A program made the translations under genes and the position numbers. From Methylonatrum kenyense (GTDB lineage: Bacteria; Pseudomonadota; Gammaproteobacteria; Nitrococcales; Aquisalimonadaceae): a stretch of DNA of 64,000 nt. The notes under the pieces were generated by a model that worked only from the letters and a program-made list of their open reading frames with translations, searched no databases and was not told the DNA's origin. The stretch is from positions 248,001 through 312,000 of the forward strand of contig NZ_JALPKO010000003.1 of the NCBI RefSeq assembly GCF_023195885.1, in the 5' to 3' direction. This document shows, piece by piece, positions 8,316-14,459 of the stretch; position 1 is the first letter of the stretch; the number at the start of each line of letters is the position of its first letter.

Positions 8316-10021
8316 GACGCCGCGTAGTCCCGCAGGTCCAGGTGTTGCCGGATCCAGTCGAACTGCTCCGGCTGGTGACTCGCCACCAACAGGGTGCATT
8401 GACCAGTGAGTCGGCGCAGGGCGTCGAGCACCAGCTGCCGACTCTCCGGATCCAGCCTTGCCGTCGGCTCATCCAGAATCACCAGCGGAGGCCGTTTCAG
8501 GAGCAGGCGGGCCAGCGCCACCCGCTGTGCCTCGCCACCGGAAATGCCGGCGCCTCGCTCGCCGATCTCGGTGTCGAATCCGTCGGGCAGGGCATCGGCA
8601 AAGCGCGAGACGCCGGCAGCATCCGCTGCCCGCCGGATTGCCGCCTCACTGGCGTCAGGTGCCGCCAGGCAGATGTTGTCCCGCAGGCTGCCGGGAAGCA
8701 GCTGGGGGTTCTGGCCGAGCCAGCCGATTCCGGCTTCCAGTCCACCGGGCCGGAACGCGCCGACCGTTTGGCCGGCGATATGAATGCTGCCGCCAGCCGG
8801 GGCCAGCAACCCCATCACCGCCTGCAGCACGCTGCTTTTGCCGCTGCCGCTGGGTCCGGTCAGGATCAGGCTGGAGCGGGCGTCCAGTTGGAAACTCAGG
8901 CCGGAGAGGAAACATTTGCTGTCGCCATAAGCGAGACGCAGATCGCGCACCGCCACCGGCGCCGGTTCAGGCGGCATCACCGCGCCGCCCGCTGACCGCG
9001 GCGGTTCCCGCGATGGCTGTTCCAGCAGTTCGCGGATGCCCCGGCTGGCGCCCAGCGCGGCGGCGCGGTCGTGGTAATGCTGTGCCAGCTCGCGCAGGGG
9101 CGCGAACACGTCCGGCGCCAGCAGCAGGATGAACAGGCCGCTGAACAGGGTCAGCTCGGGGGCCGGGCCGATGGTCAGGTAACCGAGCAGCCCCAGGCCG
9201 ACGTAGATGGCAACCATGGCGATGGCGGCCGCACTGAAGAACTCGAGCACCGCCGAGGACAGGAATGCCACCCGCAGGACCGACATGGTGCGGCGGCGGT
9301 AGGAATCGGTGGTGCTGCGCATCTCGGCGGCCGTGTCCGCCCCGCGACCGAGCTGGCGCAACGTGGCGAGGCCCTGCAACCGGTCCAGGAAGAAGCCGCT
9401 CAGCCGCTCCAGGGCGACGAACTGGCGGCGGTTGACTGCATCGGCACCCATGCCCACCAATGCCATGAACAGGGGGATCAGGGGTAATGCCAGGAACAGC
9501 AGTGCCGCTGCCAGCCAGTCAAGGAACGCGGCGACCGCGATGATGCTAAGCGGCAGGATCACTGCCAGCACGCATTGCGGCAGAAACCGGGCGTAGTACC
9601 CCTCCAGCGCGTCCAGCTGGTCGAGCAGGGCGGCGCTGGCGCGGCCGGTACCGATATGAGCGAGACCCACCGGTCCAAGGTCGATGGCCTGCCGCATCAG
9701 CCGTTGTCGGAGGTGTTCGCGGATACCGAGTGCCGCCTTCAGCGCAAGCTGGTCCCGCACGGCCAGCCCGGCGCTTCGCAAGGGGATGGTCAATAGCCAG
9801 ACGCCGAAGGCCGTGGTCAGCCGTTCCGCATCGGTGCCGGCGACAAGCAGGGCATGAACCAGCCAGGCGATGATGCCGACCTGCACGATGGCCAGCCAGC
9901 CGGCAAGGACACCCGCCGCCGTTGCCAGCAGCAAGCGACGTCTGGCACCCGGGGTAATCTGCGAAGACAGCCAGGCTGCGTCCTCGTGCCCGGGTCTTGA
10001 TGTCGTACTGTCCGCCTGCAT
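8312..10021 (-). CDS. cydD: Cysteine/glutathione ABC exporter subunit CydD
   Basis: This 569-residue protein has the CydD arrangement: N-terminal ABC membrane domain (LLATAAGVLAGWLAIVQVGIIAWLVHALLV onward), Walker A GPSGSGKSSVLQ, signature ISGGEAQRVALAR and Walker B LVILDEPTARLD. With CydC it forms the heterodimeric thiol exporter of the inner membrane. It starts 58 bases after the cydB stop and overlaps cydC by four bases. The order cydA-cydB-cydD-cydC puts the oxidase and its assembly exporter in one transcript. Confidence 0.95.
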   Translation of the reverse strand: MQADSTTSRPGHEDAAWLSSQITPGARRRLLLATAAGVLAGWLAIVQVGIIAWLVHALLVAGTDAERLTTAFGVWLLTIPLRSAGLAVRDQLALKAALGIREHLRQRLMRQAIDLGPVGLAHIGTGRASAALLDQLDALEGYYARFLPQCVLAVILPLSIIAVAAFLDWLAAALLFLALPLIPLFMALVGMGADAVNRRQFVALERLSGFFLDRLQGLATLRQLGRGADTAAEMRSTTDSYRRRTMSVLRVAFLSSAVLEFFSAAAIAMVAIYVGLGLLGYLTIGPAPELTLFSGLFILLLAPDVFAPLRELAQHYHDRAAALGASRGIRELLEQPSREPPRSAGGAVMPPEPAPVAVRDLRLAYGDSKCFLSGLSFQLDARSSLILTGPSGSGKSSVLQAVMGLLAPAGGSIHIAGQTVGAFRPGGLEAGIGWLGQNPQLLPGSLRDNICLAAPDASEAAIRRAADAAGVSRFADALPDGFDTEIGERGAGISGGEAQRVALARLLLKRPPLVILDEPTARLDPESRQLVLDALRRLTGQCTLLVASHQPEQFDWIRQHLDLRDYAAS

Positions 10022-10079
10022 CGGATGATCAGATGTCCCGCGCGGTCCTGCTGCCGCGGGACCGCCTGTTGTGCCGATG

Positions 10080-11096
10080 TCAGTGATAGCCCACCGAATC
10101 GCGTGTGACCTTGCCGCGGAACACCCAGTAGGTCCAGGCCGTGTACATCAGGATCAGCGGAATGATGAACAGCACGCCCAGCAGCAGGAACAGCTGCGAG
10201 CCAGGTGATGCCGCGGCGTCCCAGAGGCTGATGTCCGGCTGGATCACGTTCGGCCACAGGCTGATCGCCAGGCCCGAATAGCACAGCAGGAACAGACCCA
10301 GCGAGCAAAGGAAGGGCAGATAGTCCGTCCGGTCGCGCAGCGCCTTGATCATCAGCAGGGTAATCAGCCCGGTGACGACCGGCACCGGGAGGAAATAGTA
10401 GAGATTCGGTGTCGAGAACCAGCGTTCGGCAATGGCCTCGCGCATCAGCGGCGTCCAGAGGCTGACCAGCGAGATGAACAGCAGCACCAGGATTAGCAGC
10501 ACAGGCGCCACGCGGTACGCCCAGTCGCGGACCTCGCCCTCGGTCTTCATGATGATCCAGCAGCCGCCGATCAGGGCATAGCCGGCCATCAGGCCGAATC
10601 CGGTCATGATCGCGAACGGCGTGGCCCAGTCGAACGCGCCGCCGACGAAACGGGTGCCGTCCACATCGAAGCCCTGGATGAAGCTGCCGAGGACCAGCCC
10701 CTGGGCAAACGTGGCGACAACCGAGCCGACAGTGAACGACACGTCCCAGAGCCATTTCGAGTCCTTGGCCTTGAACCGGAACTCGAAGGCGACGCCGCGG
10801 AAGATCAGCCCTGCCAGCATGATCAGGATCGGCAGGTAGACGGCCGGAAGTACGATCGAATAGACCAGTGGGAAGGCACCGAGCAAGCCGGCCCCGCCCA
10901 GGACCAGCCAGGTTTCGTTGCCGTCCCAGACCGGCGCGACCGTGTTCATCATGATGTCGCGGGCTTCCTCGTTCGGCGCGAACGGGAAGAGAATCCCGAC
11001 GCCGAGGTCGAAACCGTCCATCAGGACGTACATGAACACGCCGAAGGCGATGATCAGCGCCCAGATCAGTGTCAGGTCAATGAGCTGGCCTTCCAT
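10080..11096 (-). CDS. cydB: Cytochrome bd ubiquinol oxidase subunit II
   Basis: This 338-residue integral membrane protein carries the subunit II hallmarks: MYVLMDGFDLGVGILFPF near the N-terminus, PVWDGNETWLV (about residues 56-66), the FRGVAFEFRFK segment and the GSFIQGFDVDG loop. Subunit II stabilises CydA in the inner membrane. It starts 58 bases after cydA. No cydX-type micro-subunit reading frame was recognised in the 58 bases between cydB and cydD. A MEGQL start with an upstream GGAGGA supports the chosen ATG. Confidence 0.96.
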   Translation of the reverse strand: MEGQLIDLTLIWALIIAFGVFMYVLMDGFDLGVGILFPFAPNEEARDIMMNTVAPVWDGNETWLVLGGAGLLGAFPLVYSIVLPAVYLPILIMLAGLIFRGVAFEFRFKAKDSKWLWDVSFTVGSVVATFAQGLVLGSFIQGFDVDGTRFVGGAFDWATPFAIMTGFGLMAGYALIGGCWIIMKTEGEVRDWAYRVAPVLLILVLLFISLVSLWTPLMREAIAERWFSTPNLYYFLPVPVVTGLITLLMIKALRDRTDYLPFLCSLGLFLLCYSGLAISLWPNVIQPDISLWDAAASPGSQLFLLLGVLFIIPLILMYTAWTYWVFRGKVTRDSVGYH

Positions 11097-11154
11097 GCTC
11101 GATCATCCTCCGTATGCGTAATGGCAAAAGTTCAACGACACCCTGGCCGATTCA

Positions 11155-12543
11155 CTAGCCGTCGGCCGCCGACATCGGGCGTGCCGGACGCCGCATGTGC
11201 CGTGTAACGGCATCGTCCTCCGGCGTCGTTTCCTGCTCGGGCCCGGCCTTCAGGATCCGGCTGATGTAATAGCCACCGGCAATAAAGATCAGCGCGTAGA
11301 CGACGACGAAGACGATCAGGGACGTCAGTGCCACGCCGCCGGTCAGGGACGGGGTAACGGCGTCCTCGGTGCGCATGATCTCGTACAACACCCACGGCTG
11401 CCGCCCCATTTCCGTGGTAATCCAGCCGGCAAGCACCGCAATAAAGGGCAGTGGCATCATGCAGGTGCACAGGCGCAGGAAACCGCGATTGACGAACAGC
11501 GTGCCGCGGTAGCGCAACAGCAGACTGAGTGCTGCCACCAGAATCATCAGCATGCCAATCCCCACCATGACGCGGAACGACCAGAACACCGTCGCGACAT
11601 GGGGGCGGTCCTCGGGAGCCCATTCCTTCAGGCCCGGGACCACGCCGTCCAGATCGTGCTTCAGGATCAGGCTGGCAAGCCCGGGAATGCCGACCTCGAA
11701 GTGGTTCATCTCCGCTTCCTGGTCCGGGATCGCGAACAGCAGCAACGGCACCCGGCTTTGCGTCTCCCAGTTGCCTTCCATGGCCGCCACCTTGGCCGGC
11801 TGATGTTCCAGCGTGTCCAGGCCGTGCAGGTCGCCGACGAAAAGTTGCAGCGGTGCCATGATCGTGACCAGCCAGAGCGTCATCGAGAACATCACCTTGG
11901 CGTATTCCCGCGACTTGTTGATCAGCAGGTACCAGGCGCTGACAGCAATCACGAAGAAACCCGTGGTCAGGAATGCGGCCAGCACCATGTGTGCAAACCG
12001 GTACGGGAAGGAGGGATTGAAGATCGCCTCGAGCCAGCTCACCACCTCGACCCGGCCATTGATGATCTCGATGCCGGCCGGTGTCTGCATCCAGCTATTG
12101 GCCGACAGGATCCAGAATGAGGAAATGAACGTGCCCACGGCCACCATGATGGCGGCAAACAGGTGCATGCCCTGGGGCACCTTGTCCCGGCCGAACAGCA
12201 GAACGCCGAGGAAGGTGGCCTCCAGGAAGAAGGCGGTGACCACCTCGTAGCTTAGTACCGGACCGAGGAAATTGGCCGATGCATAGGACAGTTCACTCCA
12301 GTTGGTGCCGAACTGGAACGACATGACGATGCCCGACACCACGCCCATGCCGAAGGACACGGCGAAGACCTTGATCCACATCTTCGAAAGCTGCAGGTAG
12401 ACCGGGTTGCCGGTCCTGAACCAGAGGCCTTCGAGTACGGCAATGAAGGCCGCAAGCCCGATCGTGAAGGCCGGGAAAATGATGTGGAACGAGACGACAA
12501 AGGCAAACTGAATGCGGGACAGAAGAAGCGGATCGAACTCCAT
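11155..12543 (-). CDS. cydA: Cytochrome bd ubiquinol oxidase subunit I, short Q-loop type
   Basis: Subunit I carries the three haems and oxidises quinol while reducing oxygen to water. This 462-residue protein has the ligand His in SFHIIFP (haem b595 side), His in RFAHMV and Met in TTEMGRQPW (haem b558), and the quinol-binding GDLHGLD...HQPAKVAAMEG. The Q-loop after this motif is short, so the protein is closer in length to CioA (cyanide-insensitive type) than to the roughly 520-residue E. coli CydA. It heads the cydABDC operon; a TATACT -10 candidate lies at 12652-12657. Confidence 0.96.
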   Translation of the reverse strand: MEFDPLLLSRIQFAFVVSFHIIFPAFTIGLAAFIAVLEGLWFRTGNPVYLQLSKMWIKVFAVSFGMGVVSGIVMSFQFGTNWSELSYASANFLGPVLSYEVVTAFFLEATFLGVLLFGRDKVPQGMHLFAAIMVAVGTFISSFWILSANSWMQTPAGIEIINGRVEVVSWLEAIFNPSFPYRFAHMVLAAFLTTGFFVIAVSAWYLLINKSREYAKVMFSMTLWLVTIMAPLQLFVGDLHGLDTLEHQPAKVAAMEGNWETQSRVPLLLFAIPDQEAEMNHFEVGIPGLASLILKHDLDGVVPGLKEWAPEDRPHVATVFWSFRVMVGIGMLMILVAALSLLLRYRGTLFVNRGFLRLCTCMMPLPFIAVLAGWITTEMGRQPWVLYEIMRTEDAVTPSLTGGVALTSLIVFVVVYALIFIAGGYYISRILKAGPEQETTPEDDAVTRHMRRPARPMSAADG

Positions 12544-12651
12544 TACAGCCTTCCCATGGTCGGCCCGGCCGGGCAGTGCGCCGAATCAGGCGACAAGCCC
12601 TTGCCGGGCGGCGATGCCGGGATCGGGCCTGTCAGCGAACGTGTTTGGGCC

Positions 12652-12657
12652 AGTATA
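12652..12657 (-). promoter_or_regulatory. Candidate -10 element upstream of cydA
   Basis: On the minus strand TATACT sits about 110 bases before the cydA ATG, within the 200-base gap between the small helix-turn-helix gene and cydA. No convincing -35 was found at 16-18 bases, so an activator-dependent promoter is possible. No FNR-type TTGAT-N4-ATCAA site was seen in this gap. Confidence 0.3.
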
Positions 12658-12743
12658 TAGAAGCTGCGTGCCGTGACCACCCGGAGGAGCCCGGGTTCAG
12701 GATGCCCGCGGCAGCGGGGTTGAGCTGATCCCGGCGGATGCCG

Positions 12744-12926
12744 TCAGGGGCGTTGAATGCCAGGGCGGGAGCGCTCGCCGAAGCCGATGCAGGACTGGCT
12801 GGCCAGCCAGCCGCGCAGTGCTCCCGGATGCAGGCCGAGCATATCGGCAATCAGGGACGGCGCATGGCCCCTGTGGTGCATGGTCAGGGCGATGCGGTGC
12901 AGTTCGACCGGTGACTTTCGTGCCAT
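12744..12926 (-). CDS. Small helix-turn-helix protein upstream of cydA
   Basis: A 60-codon gene begins with an ATG preceded by a near-ideal Shine-Dalgarno (GGAGG at 12935-12939, eight bases before the start). Residues 1-44 (MARKSPVELHRIAL...) read as a homeodomain-like helix-turn-helix: RIALTMHHRGHAPSLIADMLGLHPGALRGWLAS has the helix, turn and recognition-helix spacing seen in transposase/Trp-repressor-like domains. The tail GERSRPGIQRP is basic. It lies in the same orientation 200 bases before cydA. No family name was recognised. It could be a local regulator of cydABDC or a domesticated transposase N-terminus. Confidence 0.6.
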   Translation of the reverse strand: MARKSPVELHRIALTMHHRGHAPSLIADMLGLHPGALRGWLASQSCIGFGERSRPGIQRP

Positions 12927-13000
12927 GATGGATTCCTCCGTATGTCTTCGTTCACGGCAGGATCGTAGTTCCGGTAGATGGCCGGCTCATGGCAGCCAGA

Positions 13001-13016
13001 TGTCATTTCAATGACA
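13001..13016. promoter_or_regulatory. Perfect palindrome, candidate operator
   Basis: TGTCATT-TC-AATGACA is a perfect 7-bp inverted repeat with a two-base centre. It lies 75 bases upstream of the small helix-turn-helix gene and 45 bases past the end of the 13062 gene, where an operator for the former would be expected. It matches neither the FNR, CRP nor NorR consensus. Confidence 0.4.
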
Positions 13017-13061
13017 GGCAGGGCCTGCGCCCGTGCAATGTCCATTGAGGCCGGTGGGGAA

Positions 13062-13574
13062 TCAGTCAGCGTTTCCCTGGCCCAGTGCCTGCGGCGGCGG
13101 ATAGTCCCGCCGCAACAGTTCCAGCAGCTCCGGGGTGCGTGCGTTGGGCAGCGGGGCGGTGGCCTGCAGCTTTGCCAATACCGCCCGGGGCCAGGCGGTC
13201 TCCCCGCTTTTCAGGCTTTCCAGGCTGCCCCACCAGTGCACACCGAAACCTGGTGCACTGATTTCGTTGAACTGCTGCCGGAGGTCTTCATTCAATCCGG
13301 CAACCTCCATCGCCGTGATGACCGGCATGGCCGCTGTCTTGAAGCCGATGAAGTCGGCGCCGCGCAGCCCGGCCCGGCGCGGTTCCACGCGCAACAGAAA
13401 CTGGGCCAGCTCGGTGTGACGCACGAACCATTGCAGCGCACAGGCCGGGCCATCCGGCCAGGGCCCGACGGTCAGCAGACCGATTCGGTAATGCCGCGGG
13501 TCGCGGCCGGAGACAATACGGCAGGCCTCGTCCACCGCAGCGCCTTCCCACTCGAACATCGTGCCAATGGCCAT
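13062..13574 (-). CDS. Protein of unknown function (170 residues)
   Basis: From the ATG at 13574 (AAGG about five bases upstream) the protein reads MAIGTMFEWEGAAVDEACRIVSGRDPRHYR and has no signal peptide or membrane segment. Notable features are an Arg-rich middle, VHWWGSLESLKSGETAWPRAVLAKLQ near residues 120-146, and a C-terminus rich in Pro and Leu. No family was recognised. The reading frame continues upstream for about 100 more codons, but that part overlaps the divergent DUF1820 gene and has no good start, so it was left out. Confidence 0.7.
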   Translation of the reverse strand: MAIGTMFEWEGAAVDEACRIVSGRDPRHYRIGLLTVGPWPDGPACALQWFVRHTELAQFLLRVEPRRAGLRGADFIGFKTAAMPVITAMEVAGLNEDLRQQFNEISAPGFGVHWWGSLESLKSGETAWPRAVLAKLQATAPLPNARTPELLELLRRDYPPPQALGQGNAD

Positions 13575-13664
13575 GGAACCTTGTCTTAAAGCGTTATGAT
13601 GGTCGAAGGGTAGGGAAATACGGCATGCTTCGCATCTTTTCGGGCGGGAGGACAGTCGGTTCCG

Positions 13665-13997
13665 ATGGGTATGACGCGAGAACGCATTTACCGGGTGATT
13701 TTTCACAACCAGGGGCAGGTCTACGAGATCTATGCCAGCGAGGTCCAGCAGACCGAGTTGATGGGATTCGTCGAAGTGGCCGGATTGCGCTTCGGTGAAC
13801 GCAGCCAGGTGGTTGTGGATCCCTCCGAGGAACGGCTCAAGGCTGAGTTCGAGGGGGTGAAGCGGATGCATATCCCGATGCATGCGGTGGTTCGTATTGA
13901 CGAGGTGGAAAAGGCCGGGCCGGGCAAGATCAGCGAGGCGCAGGGCAACATCGCCCAGTTTCCAAGCGGCAGCTACAGCCCCGGCCGCAAGACTTAG
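13665..13997 (+). CDS. DUF1820 family protein
   Basis: This 110-residue protein, MGMTRERIYRVIFHNQGQVYEIYASEV..., matches the small DUF1820 family of gammaproteobacteria, with ERSQVVVDPSEERLKAEF and MHIPMHAVVRIDEVEKAG in the conserved core. Function is unknown in the family. A GGGAGGA lies 14 bases before the first ATG; the second ATG at 13671 is an alternative start. It is divergent from the 13062 gene and about 90 bases before tRNA-Ser. Confidence 0.85.
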   Translation: MGMTRERIYRVIFHNQGQVYEIYASEVQQTELMGFVEVAGLRFGERSQVVVDPSEERLKAEFEGVKRMHIPMHAVVRIDEVEKAGPGKISEAQGNIAQFPSGSYSPGRKT

Positions 13998-14056
13998 CGT
14001 TTTCCGCGCCCCTGGCTAAATTGCACAGCACCCCCAGTTGGTTTAACCTCGCTCCC

Positions 14057-14079
14057 GCATTGGGTCGGCGACCCAATGC
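14057..14079 (+). other. Perfect 10-bp hairpin before tRNA-Ser
   Basis: GCATTGGGTC, loop GGC, GACCCAATGC. It ends 10 bases before the tRNA 5' end, so it lies within the tRNA leader if transcription starts upstream. There is no T-run after it, so it is not an obvious terminator for the preceding DUF1820 gene, though a weak one is possible. Confidence 0.5.
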
Positions 14080-14089
14080 AACAGCTTCA

Positions 14090-14180
<91 letters not shown>

Positions 14181-14228
14181 TACGAACAAAAATGGGGTGC
14201 CCAGCCGGGCACCCCATTTTTGTTCGTA
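14181..14228 (+). terminator. Rho-independent terminator of tRNA-Ser with 22-bp perfect arms
   Basis: Immediately after the CCA, bases 14181-14202 are the exact reverse complement of 14207-14228 with a four-base loop (AGCC). The G+C core GGGGTGCCC/GGGCACCCC followed by ATTTTTG gives the terminator signature. The A-rich left arm makes it bidirectional in principle. Confidence 0.85.
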
Positions 14229-14230
14229 AA

Positions 14231-14430
14231 GACAAAGGCGGGAATCGAACCCACGTTTCAACAAGTCGGGTTCGACTCCCGAAGCGAAGCGCAGGGAGCC
14301 CGTTGGCGCGGAGCGCCAACGACAATCCCACCTCCTCAGTTTGACCATGTTGACGATCGAGGCCGCCACGGAATCAAACAAGTCGGGTTCGATTACCGAA
14401 GCGACTGCGACAATCCCACCCCCGGCATTT
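14231..14430. repeat. Decayed tRNA T-arm-like repeats
   Basis: Two direct copies of ACAAGTCGGGTTCGA, at about 14263 and 14377, are each followed by a CGAAGCGA segment and then CGACAATCCCACC. A third T-arm-like sequence, GGGAATCGAACCCACG (about 14239-14254), is in reverse orientation. Copy one carries an extra perfect hairpin CGTTGGCGC-GGA-GCGCCAACG (14301-14321) between GGTTCGA and ATCCCACC. No cloverleaf can be built, so these are T-arm-derived repeats rather than tRNA genes. Confidence 0.55.
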
Positions 14431-14459
14431 GCCGCAGTCCGTCCGAAAAGGCTTCCCGC

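Noticed and set aside
12560-12745. FNR or ArcA site upstream of cydA
   Set aside because: No match to TTGAT-N4-ATCAA or to a convincing ArcA direct repeat was found.
14301-14321. CRISPR-like repeat
   Set aside because: Only two degenerate copies with unequal spacing and no cas genes in the window.
14239-14430. A second tRNA gene after tRNA-Ser
   Set aside because: Only T-arm-like segments are present; no acceptor, D or anticodon stems can be formed.
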